DNA from: Lysobacter capsici
GTDB lineage: Bacteria > Pseudomonadota > Gammaproteobacteria > Xanthomonadales > Xanthomonadaceae
DNA length: 64,000 nt
NCBI RefSeq assembly: GCF_014779555.2
Contig: NZ_CP094357.1
Span: 6,014,001 to 6,078,000, forward strand
Reading direction: 5' to 3'
The notes beneath the pieces were generated by a model that made no database searches, was not told the DNA's origin, and saw only the letters and a program-made list of their open reading frames with translations. The position numbers and the translations under genes were made by a program. How positions within the stretch are numbered: position 1 is the first letter of the stretch; the number at the start of each line of letters is the position of its first letter. Shown piece after piece: positions 51,183-59,984 of the stretch.

Positions 51183-51252
51183 AAAATGTCTCGCAATGCC
51201 TGGATACCCTGCCCGCCCCACCGGCTCGCGCCGATGGAACGGGCACCGTCGA

Positions 51253-53997
51253 CTACCAGCGGTAGCCGAACCGCGCATACCAACGCCGACCCAGCAGATC
51301 GTAGGTCATGGTGTCGGTGTTGGCGTCGGTGTAGCTCTGGATGAAAGGCGGCTTCTTGTCGAACAGGTTGTCGATGCCGAACGACACCTCGAACGATTTC
51401 ACCGGCGAGTACTTCAGCTGCACGTTGTGATAACTCACGCTCGGCGAGTGATCGCCGATATCGCCGCGCGCGGCATTGATGTCGTCGGCCTTGCCGATGT
51501 ACTGCAGGCTGTAGGTCCCCGACCATTCGTCGCGGCTCATGGTCAACGAGGTGAACGCGCGCCAGTGGGTGTAGCTGCCGCGCCCGCCGGTGATCTTGCC
51601 CGCGTAGTGGATGACCTGCGCGCCGGGGAACGGGCGCACGTCGTACTTGTCCAGGTACGACACGTCCAGGCTGATACTGGAATCGAACCCGGCCAGCTCG
51701 AACTCGTACAGGCCGCCCAGGTCGATGCCCGACACGCGTTCGTCGGCGGCGTTGACCGGCTGCGAGGACAGGAAATCGACCTCGCCAGTGATCGGGTTGC
51801 GGGTGAAGTTCTCGTTGCCGCAGAACGGATGCGCCAGCCCGGGCGTGTTGTAGCAGATCGCCAGCTTGGTCGATCCGTCGATGCGCTGGATGGCGTTGTC
51901 GATGCGGATGTTGAAGTAGTCCGCGGTCAAGGTCAGGCCCGGCGCGAAGCCCGGCGTCCACACCGCGCCGAGGGTCAGCGAACGCGCGTCCTCCGGTTCC
52001 AGGTTCCTGTTGCCGCCCGAGGTGGTCAAAATGGTGTTGCCCGGTTGCACGTAACCGGCCGGCACGCCATAGGCCTGGCAGTTCTGCCGCACCTGCGAGC
52101 CGGCCGGCTGGCTGGCCCAGCCGCTGCACGGATCGGTGGTGGTCAGGTTGCCTTCGGCGATGCCGCCGAACAGCTCAGGGATGTTGGGGATGCGGAACGC
52201 GGTCGCGTAGTTGGCGCGCAACTTCAACGACGGCACCACCTGCCAGTCCAGCCCGACCTTGTAGTTGATGTCCTCGCCGAACAGGTCGTAGTCCGAATAG
52301 CGCACGGCCAGGTTCAAGGTCAGCGATTCGGCCAGCGCGCGGCCCTGCAGCAGCGGCACGGCGAATTCGGCGAAGGCTTCCTTGGCCAGATATTCGCCGG
52401 CGATCGGATCTTGTTGGTTGGTGTTGGCGATGCCGAGCACGGTCAGCGGGTCCGGATCGCGCCAGCCGCGCTCCTTGCGCACCTCGATGCCCGAGGCGAA
52501 CCCGACCCAGCCGGCCGGCAGTTCGAACAGCTGGCCGCTCAGGTTCGCGGTGAAGCTCTTCTGTTCGTTGCCGCCGTGATCGCGGGTGGTGAACAGGATG
52601 TAGTCCAGCACCTTCTGCGAGATATCGCCGTAACCGAGGTAATCGCCGCAGGGAATCGCCGCGCCCGGCGCGTTGCTGCAGATCGCCGGGTTGAGCGTGT
52701 TGTCGACGCGGTCGAGATTGGCGACCTTGGTCGATCCGTCGGTGCCGGTGTTACGGCCCCAGTTGATCGCGGCCGACCAGTCCCAGTTCATGCCGAGGCG
52801 TCCTTCCAGCCCGACCACCGCGCGGAAGGTGTTGGTTTCCTGGAAGAACTCGCGCGGCCCGGCTTCCTGCAGGCGTCTGCGTTGCAGCAGCAGGTTCTGC
52901 CCGGTCGGGTTGGTCGGGTGATTGGCCGCGATGTTGATCGGACGATAGACGCCCAATCCGCCCGGCGCCGCCAGCTGGTCCGACTGCCGGTTGGTGTACA
53001 TCAGCTCGGTGAACAGACTCAGGTCGTCGCTCAACTGCATGTCGCCCAGCATGCTGGCGCTGATGCGCTTGATCGGATTGACCGCGTTGAGGGTCGGGTT
53101 GCCGTTGTAGTTGTGCTTGGCGGCCGAGTACGGTTCGTAGAAATTGCCGTCGCCGCCCGGCACCTGGTTGAAATTGATCCGCCGGCCGTCGGCGAGCAAG
53201 GCGCGGCCGCCGATCGTGGTCGAACTGCCGACGCACTGCAGACGGCCGTCGACTTCGCCCAGGCCGCACGGCGCGCGCGAAGCCATGTTGACCGTGCCGC
53301 CTTCGGAATAACTCAGGCCCGCCATCAGCGAACCGCGATCGCTGTGGGTGCCCCAGACCAGGTCGAACGCGGCATCGTCGCCGTCGTTCTCGAAGGTCTG
53401 GCCGTAACGCACCGCCACCTCGGCGCCGTCGTATTTTTTCTTGGTGATGATGTTGACCACGCCGGCGACGGCGTCGGCGCCGTAGATCGCCGAGGCGCCG
53501 TCCTTGAGCACTTCGATGCGTTCGATCAACGCCACCGGGATCATGTTGAGATCCACCGAGCTGTTGGCGCCGGTGCCGCCGTTGACGACGCGGCGGCCGT
53601 TCAACAGCACCAGGGTGCGGTTGATGCCCAGGCCGCGCAGATTGACCTGGCTGGTGCCGTAGCCGTTCTCGGCCCAGTACGCGTTGGATTGGCTGCCGGC
53701 GAAACCGGCCGAGGCCGGCAGGCGTTGCAGCAAGGTGTCGACCGAGGTCGCGCCGGAGCGCTGGATCGCTTCGGCGTCGAGCACGGTGACCGGGCCGACG
53801 CCGGACAATTGCAGCCGCTTGATGTGGCTGCCGGTGACCTGGACCGCATCGAGCGTGGTGGCCTGGCCGGTGGTCTGCTCGCCGGCCTGCCCGGCCGCCG
53901 GTTGCGCGCCGCTGTCCTGGGCGAACGACGACGGAACAAAACCAACGCACAGCAGCAGGCCGACGGCCGCCGCGAGAGGGTCGCGCTTGAAAAACAT
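51253..53997 (-). CDS. TonB-dependent outer-membrane receptor
   Basis: A 914-residue receptor with a signal peptide (cleavage near 'PSSFAQ'), TonB-box-like 'TLDAVQVTG', a plug domain ('VGPVTVLDAEAIQRSGATSVDTLLQRLPASAGF', 'GGTGANSSVDLNMIPVALIERIEVLKDGASAIYGADAVAGVVNIITKKKYDG') and a barrel ending in 'YARFGYRW'. This is the large TonB receptor group abundant in Xanthomonadaceae. The substrate is not evident, but the PepSY/reductase genes 70 bp downstream suggest a metal complex. It lies downstream of a CopL-like gene on the same strand. Confidence 0.93.
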   Translation of the reverse strand: MFFKRDPLAAAVGLLLCVGFVPSSFAQDSGAQPAAGQAGEQTTGQATTLDAVQVTGSHIKRLQLSGVGPVTVLDAEAIQRSGATSVDTLLQRLPASAGFAGSQSNAYWAENGYGTSQVNLRGLGINRTLVLLNGRRVVNGGTGANSSVDLNMIPVALIERIEVLKDGASAIYGADAVAGVVNIITKKKYDGAEVAVRYGQTFENDGDDAAFDLVWGTHSDRGSLMAGLSYSEGGTVNMASRAPCGLGEVDGRLQCVGSSTTIGGRALLADGRRINFNQVPGGDGNFYEPYSAAKHNYNGNPTLNAVNPIKRISASMLGDMQLSDDLSLFTELMYTNRQSDQLAAPGGLGVYRPINIAANHPTNPTGQNLLLQRRRLQEAGPREFFQETNTFRAVVGLEGRLGMNWDWSAAINWGRNTGTDGSTKVANLDRVDNTLNPAICSNAPGAAIPCGDYLGYGDISQKVLDYILFTTRDHGGNEQKSFTANLSGQLFELPAGWVGFASGIEVRKERGWRDPDPLTVLGIANTNQQDPIAGEYLAKEAFAEFAVPLLQGRALAESLTLNLAVRYSDYDLFGEDINYKVGLDWQVVPSLKLRANYATAFRIPNIPELFGGIAEGNLTTTDPCSGWASQPAGSQVRQNCQAYGVPAGYVQPGNTILTTSGGNRNLEPEDARSLTLGAVWTPGFAPGLTLTADYFNIRIDNAIQRIDGSTKLAICYNTPGLAHPFCGNENFTRNPITGEVDFLSSQPVNAADERVSGIDLGGLYEFELAGFDSSISLDVSYLDKYDVRPFPGAQVIHYAGKITGGRGSYTHWRAFTSLTMSRDEWSGTYSLQYIGKADDINAARGDIGDHSPSVSYHNVQLKYSPVKSFEVSFGIDNLFDKKPPFIQSYTDANTDTMTYDLLGRRWYARFGYRW

Positions 53998-54112
53998 GGG
54001 TTCTCTCTCCCCGAAAGCTATGACGTGTTCGAAGCCGGCCCGCGGTTCCCGATCGGGAACCAGGCGAATGCCAAGGGCGCGGCGGAATGTCGCCGGAGGC
54101 GACCGAACAGGG

Positions 54113-54544
54113 TCAGGCGATCGGAGGTCGGAACAGTCGCGAGATTTCCTCGCCCACCGGCGGCAGCAGATGTTGGGCGAGATAGTCCGAGGCCAGCAGG
54201 TGCTGGGCGGCGAACAAGGGCGCGTTGCGCCCCGGGAAGAAGGTCAGCATGCAGCTGCAGGCGCAGCCGGACAGGCCGTCGCAGTCGCAGTCGTCGTGAT
54301 GGGCCAGCGGCGAAGCGGGATCGGTGCCGGCGGTCTGCTTGCTCTTATCGACACCGCTGGCGGTGTCGGCGATGGTTGCTTCGGTCTTGGCGGTGGACGT
54401 ACCCGAATGATGCGATGCACTGCTCTGAGTTCCGCGCCCCAACTCGTTCACCGCCATCCGCGTCGCCGCCCACGCGCTGAAGATTCCGTCCGTGCAGAGC
54501 ACCAGAATAAGGGCAATTCGCAGGAGCACGCGGAGCGACGGCAT
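54113..54544 (-). CDS. CopL-like exported metal-binding protein
   Basis: A 143-residue protein that parallels CopL at 38303-38752: hydrophobic N-terminal segment ('LRVLLRIALILVLCTDGIFSAWA'), a His-containing linker ('SSASHHSGTS'), a Cys cluster ('DDCDCDGLSGCACSCML') and the same ending, 'RLFRPPIA'. It is first in line before the TonB receptor and PepSY genes and divergent from the HutC-like regulator. It may sense or buffer the metal handled by this unit. A start further upstream at 54601 is possible but not CopL-like. Confidence 0.78.
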   Translation of the reverse strand: MPSLRVLLRIALILVLCTDGIFSAWAATRMAVNELGRGTQSSASHHSGTSTAKTEATIADTASGVDKSKQTAGTDPASPLAHHDDCDCDGLSGCACSCMLTFFPGRNAPLFAAQHLLASDYLAQHLLPPVGEEISRLFRPPIA

Positions 54545-54566
54545 GAGCGTGTAGCGAGACCATGAG

Positions 54567-54602
54567 CTTGTATATACCACAGCAATAACATGCCTATACA
54601 AG
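54567..54602. promoter_or_regulatory. HutC-type inverted repeat, candidate operator
   Basis: CTTGTATA (54567-54574) and TATACAAG (54595-54602) are perfect inverted eight-base arms 20 bp apart. HutC-type GntR proteins bind TTGTATATACAA-like sites (established for the family). The pair lies just upstream of the CopL-like start, inside its probable promoter, and ~75 bp upstream of the divergent regulator. Confidence 0.6.
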
Positions 54603-54648
54603 CACTGTCAAACGCATCGCAGCGCGGCATGCGCGGCCGTTGGCGCGG

Positions 54649-54658
54649 TTGTATAGAC
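54649..54658. promoter_or_regulatory. Third HutC-type half-site
   Basis: TTGTATAGAC repeats the half-site of 54567-54574 and lies 18 bp upstream of the ATG of the GntR-family gene, where binding would repress that gene. Confidence 0.5.
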
Positions 54659-54675
54659 CTGTAATGCTACGGTGC

Positions 54676-55395
54676 ATGGACGCTCCCAAGCCGCACTATC
54701 TCAAGCTCAAGCACTACATTCTTCGGCATGTCACCGACGGCGACTGGAAGCCCGCCAGCCGCATTCCCAGCGAGAACGACCTGGTCAAGAAGTTCGGCAT
54801 CTCGCGCATGACCGTGAACCGCGCGCTGCGCGAATTGACCGACAGCGGCGTGCTCGAGCGGGTCCAGGGCGTGGGCACCTTCGTGGCCGGGCCGAAGGCG
54901 GAATCGGCGATGTTCGAGGTGCGCAGCATCCGCGACGAGATCGTGTCGCGCGGCCAGACCCACAGCGTGCAGGTGCTGACCTGCGAATCGGTGCGGGCGC
55001 GCGCGACCGTCACCGCGCAGTTCGCGCTGGCGCCGGGCAGCGAGCTGTTCCACACCCGCCTGCTGCACAACGCCAACGGCAAGCCGCTGCAACTGGAGGA
55101 TCGCTTCGTCAATCCGGCTTGCGCGCCCGAGTACCTGGACCTGGATTTCCACGTCGAGATTCCGCACCAATACCTGATGCGGGTCGCGCCGCTGGAACGC
55201 ACCGAGCACATCATCGAGGCCGAAGTCGCGCAAAAGCGCATGGCCGCGCAGCTGGCCGTCCACGAAGGCGACCCGCTGCTGGTGCTGACCCGGCGCACCT
55301 GGTCGCGCAGTCAGGTCGCCAGCTATGTGCGGTTGATCTGTCCGGCCTCGCAGTACCGCTTCGTCGGCTCGTTCTCGGTCGGCGATTCGCGCTAG
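54676..55395 (+). CDS. HutC-like GntR-family regulator (UTRA domain)
   Basis: A 239-residue regulator. Residues 5-70 are a GntR winged helix ('HYLKLKHYILRHVTDGDWKPASRIPSENDLVKKFGISRMTVNRALRELTDSGVLERVQGVGTFV'). Residues ~95-235 are a UTRA ligand-binding domain ('LLHNANGKPLQLEDRFVNPACAPEYLDLDF', 'SYVRLICPASQYRFVGSF'). The whole strongly resembles HutC, the histidine/urocanate-responsive repressor. No hut genes (hutH, hutU, hutI) are next to it; instead the divergent unit is CopL-like/TonB receptor/PepSY/reductase, with HutC-type half-sites in the gap. Start ATG 54676 chosen; earlier starts lack support. Confidence 0.88.
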   Translation: MDAPKPHYLKLKHYILRHVTDGDWKPASRIPSENDLVKKFGISRMTVNRALRELTDSGVLERVQGVGTFVAGPKAESAMFEVRSIRDEIVSRGQTHSVQVLTCESVRARATVTAQFALAPGSELFHTRLLHNANGKPLQLEDRFVNPACAPEYLDLDFHVEIPHQYLMRVAPLERTEHIIEAEVAQKRMAAQLAVHEGDPLLVLTRRTWSRSQVASYVRLICPASQYRFVGSFSVGDSR

Positions 55396-55485
55396 CCCCG
55401 CTGTCGCCGCATCGGTCGCGCCGCCTGGCGGCGGTCGCGGTTTGCGCCGGCTATAGTGCCCGCCGTTCCCTCACGATCGCGCGCC

Positions 55486-55851
55486 ATGAACCTGATTGCC
55501 CACGTAGAAATTCCGGTCCTCGACCTGGATCGCGCCATCGGCTTCTACAGCAGTGTCTTCGGCATCGCGTTCGGCCGGACCGTGCAGGTGCACGACAGCA
55601 CGATGGCGTATTTCCCGTTCGAACCGGGCCGCGACGGCGCCAGCGGCGCGCTCGCGCAAGGCCCGGAATACGCGCCGGCGACGACCGGCGCGGTGGTGTA
55701 CTTCAGCGTCGACGACGTCGGCGCGACCCTCGACAAAGCCGTCGCGCTGGGCAGCACGATCCTGTTCCTAGCCTCCGCCGTCACCGAGCGCGGCATGGTC
55801 GCCGAGATCAGCGACAGCGAAGGCAATCGCATCGCGATCCAGTCGCGCTGA
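55486..55851 (+). CDS. VOC-family (glyoxalase-like) protein
   Basis: A 121-residue single VOC domain: 'AHVEIPVLDLDRAIGFYSSVFGIAFG', then 'TGAVVYFSVDDVGATLDKAVALGSTILF' and 'GMVAEISDSEGNRIAIQSR'. The pattern fits the glyoxalase/lactoylglutathione-lyase-like enzymes and bleomycin-binding proteins, with His and Glu metal ligands in 'AHVE' and 'AEI.D'. It follows the GntR gene by 90 bp on the same strand. Substrate unknown. Confidence 0.88.
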   Translation: MNLIAHVEIPVLDLDRAIGFYSSVFGIAFGRTVQVHDSTMAYFPFEPGRDGASGALAQGPEYAPATTGAVVYFSVDDVGATLDKAVALGSTILFLASAVTERGMVAEISDSEGNRIAIQSR

Positions 55852-55888
55852 GGGTTCCCCCGCTGTCCGTGGGTCGCTGCTCAGTGGC

Positions 55889-56110
55889 TCAACGCGGCGC
55901 CGGGCAGGGACGCTGGCCGTCGCCGTAGCTCAGGCAGCCGAGGTAGGACGAGAAGCAATAGGCCGGATCGACGCCGCCGCTGCTCAGGCAGGACTCGTAA
56001 TTGAGTTCGCAACGCTTGCATACATCGGTCGCGGCGTTCGCGCTGACGAACATCGACATGCCGAATACGAATGCGGCCAATGCCACGGTGCTGATTCCCT
56101 GCGCTTTCAT
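55889..56110 (-). CDS. Small secreted Cys-rich peptide (six-Cys family)
   Basis: A 73-residue precursor with a signal peptide ('STVALAAFVFGMSMFVSANA', cleavage near residue 26). The mature part has six Cys in C-x2-C-x6-C-x10-C-x6-C-x9-C-P and ends 'GDGQRPCPAPR'. Only the middle loop differs in length from the paralogue at 44913-45122. The ribosome binding site AGGAGG is a consensus one. It is monocistronic. The role is unknown; the two paralogues and the eight-Cys peptide at 19707-19919 suggest a family scattered over the chromosome. Confidence 0.84.
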   Translation of the reverse strand: MKAQGISTVALAAFVFGMSMFVSANAATDVCKRCELNYESCLSSGGVDPAYCFSSYLGCLSYGDGQRPCPAPR

Positions 56111-56390
56111 CGAAGCCTCCTGAAGTTTCGTCGCCGGCGGATGCGCCGGACCTCGCGCCTTGCATGGCGCCGTGCATAGCCGCCTGATCGTAGGCGCGCA
56201 TGGCGGCGCGATGTGTGCGCGGCGACGCAGTTCGCCGGCTGCGGCCGATGCTCGGCGATCGGCATTGCGGCGCCCAAGGCAGGCCGTCGAGCCGAATCGC
56301 TCGCCGGCCTGCCCGACCGCTTTAAACCATTTCGCGGCCGGCATCATCACAAGCCTTCCTGTCGCTGGCGAATCCGCCTGAGGAAGCTGC

Positions 56391-57518
56391 ATGTCACCCG
56401 CAACCCACCGTGTCATCACGATCGTCGTCGCCGTGTTGTTGTCGTGGCCGTGGCTAGGCGCGGCCGCGGCCAGCCCGGATCAGGCCTATGCGCGGGCCAA
56501 CGCGCAGGCCCCGCAGCTGATTCAAAAGACGATGCAGGACCGACGCATCCCGGGCCTGCAGATCGCGGTGGTCAAGGACGGCAAGGTGGTGCTGTCGGAA
56601 AGCTACGGCCTGGCCAACGTCGAGAACCGCCTGCCCGCGACCCGGACCACGCTGTTCCCGATCAACTCGGCGACCAAGTCGTTCACCGGCGTGGCGATGA
56701 TGCAACTGGCCGAAGCCGGACTGGTGGACCTCGATGCGCCGGTGTCGCGCTATCTGGACGACTTGCCCGAAGCATGGCGCGCGGTGCGCGTGCGCCAGTT
56801 GCTCGCGCATACCTCCGGGCTGCCGGATATCCTCGATGAGCAGGGCCTGCTCGGCGGCGGCACCGAGTCGAATGCGTGGGGATTGGTCAAGAAGCTGCCG
56901 ATGCAGGCGGCGATCGGCGAGCGCTTCGAGTACAACCAGGTCAACTACGCCCTGCTCGCCCGAATCATCGCCAAGCAGAGCAAGATGCCGTACGAACGCT
57001 ACCTCGCGCAGCGGCAGTTCGCCGTCGTCGGCATGCCCTCGACCCGGTTCGGCGACAGCTACGACCTCGTTCCCGGCGCGGCCACGATCTACAGCTACTT
57101 CCCGCGCAAGACCGACGACCCGGGCAGCGCCGAGCGCCTGTCGCACTGGTTCTACGACATGACGCCGAGCCTGTGGGCGGGCGGCGGCATCCTGACCACC
57201 GCCGATGAAGTCGCGCGCTGGATGGTCGCGCTGTCGGACGGCCGGTTGATCAACGACGCCAGCCTGCGCGGCATGTGGACGCCGGAGAAATTGAACGACG
57301 GCAGCGATGGAAGCTGGTCGGCCGGCTGGCCGGTGCTCGGCACCGCCGCGAATCCGCAACGCGCGGGTATCGGCGGCGCGCGCGCCGCGTTTATCGTCTA
57401 TCCAAACGAGAAGCTCGCGGTGATCGTGCTGACCAACCTGGTCGGGGCGAATCCCGAGCGCTTCATTCCGCAGATCGCCGCGCTGTATCAACCGGCGCAG
57501 CGCGCGGCTGCGCGTTGA
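56391..57518 (+). CDS. Exported serine beta-lactamase-like hydrolase
   Basis: A 375-residue protein with a signal peptide (cleavage near 'GAAAAS'). The class C beta-lactamase/PBP-like domain has 'SATK' (S93-K96). The YxN motif reads 'YNQ' (Y181-Q183), so the Asn is replaced by Gln in the aligned 'FEYNQVNY'. The third motif is 'AGIGG', without a Lys/His before the glycines. It may be an esterase or peptidase, or of reduced activity. It is followed by two TraB-like exported proteins in the same direction. Confidence 0.87.
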   Translation: MSPATHRVITIVVAVLLSWPWLGAAAASPDQAYARANAQAPQLIQKTMQDRRIPGLQIAVVKDGKVVLSESYGLANVENRLPATRTTLFPINSATKSFTGVAMMQLAEAGLVDLDAPVSRYLDDLPEAWRAVRVRQLLAHTSGLPDILDEQGLLGGGTESNAWGLVKKLPMQAAIGERFEYNQVNYALLARIIAKQSKMPYERYLAQRQFAVVGMPSTRFGDSYDLVPGAATIYSYFPRKTDDPGSAERLSHWFYDMTPSLWAGGGILTTADEVARWMVALSDGRLINDASLRGMWTPEKLNDGSDGSWSAGWPVLGTAANPQRAGIGGARAAFIVYPNEKLAVIVLTNLVGANPERFIPQIAALYQPAQRAAAR

Positions 57519-57577
57519 TTCGCCACCGCAACCGCTCGCGCGTAAACCTCACCCCCATCGCCCATCGGAGCAAGACC

Positions 57578-58645
57578 GTGCGCAAACTACTCCTCATCGC
57601 AGGACTGTCCCTGGGCCTGATCGGCCCGGCCATCGCCGAGTCGCAGGTCGACCTGTCCAAGCTCGACACCGGCATGGCCGGGCCGCGCGCGCAGGTGCTG
57701 GTGCTCGGCTCGGTACATCTGTCTGGCATGCCTAAGACCTTCAAGCCCGAGTCGCTGGAACCGGTGCTCGACCGGCTCGCCGCGTTCAAGCCGCAGATCA
57801 TCACCATCGAGGCGCTCTCCGGCGAAACCTGCGATCTGATGGCGCGCCATCCGGCCGTGTACGCGCTTGAAGACGTGCGCACGTATTGCCGCGACCCCGC
57901 GCCCGCGCGGACCGCGACCGGCCTGGACGTGCCCGCGGCCATCGCCGAGGTGCGCAAGACCTTGAAGGACTGGCCGGCGCAACCCACGCCGGCGCAGCGG
58001 CGGCGATTGGCGGCGACCTTCCTGGCCGCCAACGATAGCGCTTCGGCGTTCGTGCAGTGGTTGTACCTGCCCAAGTCCGAACGCCATGTCGGCGACGGCC
58101 TGGACGCGGCCTTGGTCGCGCTGCTGCAGAAGTTCGAAACGCGCAACGACGAGAGCTTCCAGATCGCTGCGTCCCTGGCGGTGCGGCTGGGGTTGCAACG
58201 GCTGTACGCGGTCGACGACCACACGGGCGACAACATTTACATCGACGATCCGCAGCGTTACGGCCAGGCGATCCAGAAAGCCTGGGACACCGCCGGCGAA
58301 GCGGCGCTGGCATCGCGTAAACGGCAAGATCAGTTGTCGGCCGATTCGCAGATGCTGGCCCTGTACCGATTAATCAACCAGCCCGAGGCGCAGCGCCTGG
58401 CGATCGACGCCGACTTCGCCGCGGCCATGCGCGACGCCTCGCCGCAGCACTATGGCCAGCGCTATGTCGCCGGCTGGGAAGGGCGCAATCTGCGCATGGT
58501 CGCCAACATCCGCGCGGCGTTCGCCGATTACCCCGGCGCGCGCGTGCTGTCGATCGTCGGCGCCTCGCACAAGCCCTGGTTCGACAACCTGCTCGGGCAG
58601 ATGCAGGGCGTGGATGTGATCGACGCCGGAAAAATCCTGAAGTAA
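57578..58645 (+). CDS. Exported DUF5694 protein (TraB-related)
   Basis: A 355-residue protein with a Sec signal peptide cleaved near 'PAIAES' (residue ~20). The DUF5694 domain shows 'VLVLGSVHLSGMPKTFKPESLEPVLDRLAAFKPQIITIEALSGETCDLMARHP' and, near the end, 'VLSIVGASHKPWFDNLL'. The two GxxH elements link it to the TraB/PrgY superfamily, thought to be metal-dependent peptidases. The start is a GTG at 57578 with GGAG eight bases upstream. It follows the beta-lactamase-like gene by 59 bp. Confidence 0.85.
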   Translation: MRKLLLIAGLSLGLIGPAIAESQVDLSKLDTGMAGPRAQVLVLGSVHLSGMPKTFKPESLEPVLDRLAAFKPQIITIEALSGETCDLMARHPAVYALEDVRTYCRDPAPARTATGLDVPAAIAEVRKTLKDWPAQPTPAQRRRLAATFLAANDSASAFVQWLYLPKSERHVGDGLDAALVALLQKFETRNDESFQIAASLAVRLGLQRLYAVDDHTGDNIYIDDPQRYGQAIQKAWDTAGEAALASRKRQDQLSADSQMLALYRLINQPEAQRLAIDADFAAAMRDASPQHYGQRYVAGWEGRNLRMVANIRAAFADYPGARVLSIVGASHKPWFDNLLGQMQGVDVIDAGKILK

Positions 58646-58766
58646 CCCCGTGCGGCCGGGCCGCGCCGCGGTTATCGTCACCGCAGCGCGGCCGTTGCTT
58701 GCGACGGCTTGCCTCGAGCGCGAGCGCGCGACGGCCGCGCGCTGGTTCACTCCGGGAGAGCAGGCA

Positions 58767-59813
58767 ATGCAAAGGACACTGCGGGCGGGCGTGTTGATCG
58801 CGGCTCTCGCCGTCGCCGCGAGCGCGCACGCGGCGACGACGACGACGACGGCCAGTCCACCTGACACGGTCACCGCGGGCGCGGGCGCGCCCCTGCCGAT
58901 CGTCGATATGGACGCGGTCGTGGTCACCGGCGCGCAGCCAGGGCCGGGCTTGTGGAAGTTCCACAAGGGCGATCGCACCTTGTGGGTGCTCGGCACCTTG
59001 TCGCCGCTGCCCCAGCATATGACCTGGGTGTCGCGCGATGTGGATGCGGCCATCGCGCAGTCTGGTATCGCGTTGCAGCCACCCGGCTTGTCGGTCAATG
59101 CCGACATCGGCCTGTTCGGCCGGCTGTCGCTGATCCCGTCGCTATTCAAGCTGCGCAAGAATCCCGACGGCGCCACCCTCGAGCAGCGACTGCCGCCGGA
59201 GCTGTATGCGCGCTGGAGCGTGCTGAAAGCGAAATACATCGGCGGCGACCGCGCGATCGAGCGCTGGCGCCCGGTCTTCGCCGCCAGCGAGCTGTACCAG
59301 GCCGCGCTGAAGAAGAACGGCCTGGTCGAAACCGGCGGCATCATCGGGCCGGTGCTGGAAAACGCGGTCAAGAGCGCCGGCATCGCCAAGCAGCCCACCA
59401 CCTTCACGATCAAGGTCGACGATCCCAAGGCCACGCTCAAGGCCTTCAATGCCTCCTCGCTGGACGACGTCGCCTGCCTGCGCAAGACCCTGGAGCGGCT
59501 GGAGACCGATCTCGCGGTGATGCGGACCCGCGCCAACGCCTGGGCCACGGGCGATATCGACACGCTGCGCGCGTTGCCTTACGACGATCAGAACCTGGCC
59601 TGCCTCAGCGCGCTGACCGAATCGGGTTTCAGCCAGCGGATGGGCATCGCCAATATCCAGGAGAAGATCGCCGAACGCTGGTATCGCAGCGTGGACGAGG
59701 CGGTGCGCGACCATCGCGTGGTGTTCGCCGTGCTGCCGATCACGCAGTTGCTCAAGCCCGACGGCGTGGTCGCCAAGCTGCAGGCGAAAGGCTACGAGGT
59801 CGAAGCGCCCTGA
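58767..59813 (+). CDS. Exported TraB/GumN-family protein
   Basis: A 348-residue protein with a signal peptide (cleavage near 'ASAHAA'). After a Thr-rich linker comes the GumN-like domain: 'LWKFHKGDRTLWVLGTLSPLPQHMTWVSRDVDAAI', typical of the Xanthomonadaceae GumN/TraB proteins, in which the first GxxH is degenerate (GTLSPLP), and 'RVVFAVLPITQLLKPDGVVAKLQAKGYEV' at the end. The ATG has a GGGAGAG site. It may be co-transcribed with the DUF5694 gene 121 bp upstream. Function unknown; catalytic loss is possible. Confidence 0.84.
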   Translation: MQRTLRAGVLIAALAVAASAHAATTTTTASPPDTVTAGAGAPLPIVDMDAVVVTGAQPGPGLWKFHKGDRTLWVLGTLSPLPQHMTWVSRDVDAAIAQSGIALQPPGLSVNADIGLFGRLSLIPSLFKLRKNPDGATLEQRLPPELYARWSVLKAKYIGGDRAIERWRPVFAASELYQAALKKNGLVETGGIIGPVLENAVKSAGIAKQPTTFTIKVDDPKATLKAFNASSLDDVACLRKTLERLETDLAVMRTRANAWATGDIDTLRALPYDDQNLACLSALTESGFSQRMGIANIQEKIAERWYRSVDEAVRDHRVVFAVLPITQLLKPDGVVAKLQAKGYEVEAP

Positions 59814-59984
59814 TCGGTTCGGATTGCTCGGGCCGCCTGTGTACCGGTGGTCAAAGCAGGCCGATGGCGCGACACTGGCGGCCGTCACCGCATGGGCCGC
59901 CAGCGTGATCGCGCGGCGGCCCGTCCCGCGATCTTCGATCACAGACAAGTGAGTCGAACGCCGATCCCGCACAGGAGCCGCCCG

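Noticed and set aside
51148-54480. An 1110-codon plus-strand frame opposite the TonB receptor
   Set aside because: Length alone is misleading in this GC range; the minus strand codes for a complete receptor with plug and barrel.
54676-55395. Calling the regulator hutC outright
   Set aside because: Sequence is HutC-like, but no hut gene is adjacent and the divergent unit is metal-related, so the gene symbol would over-claim.
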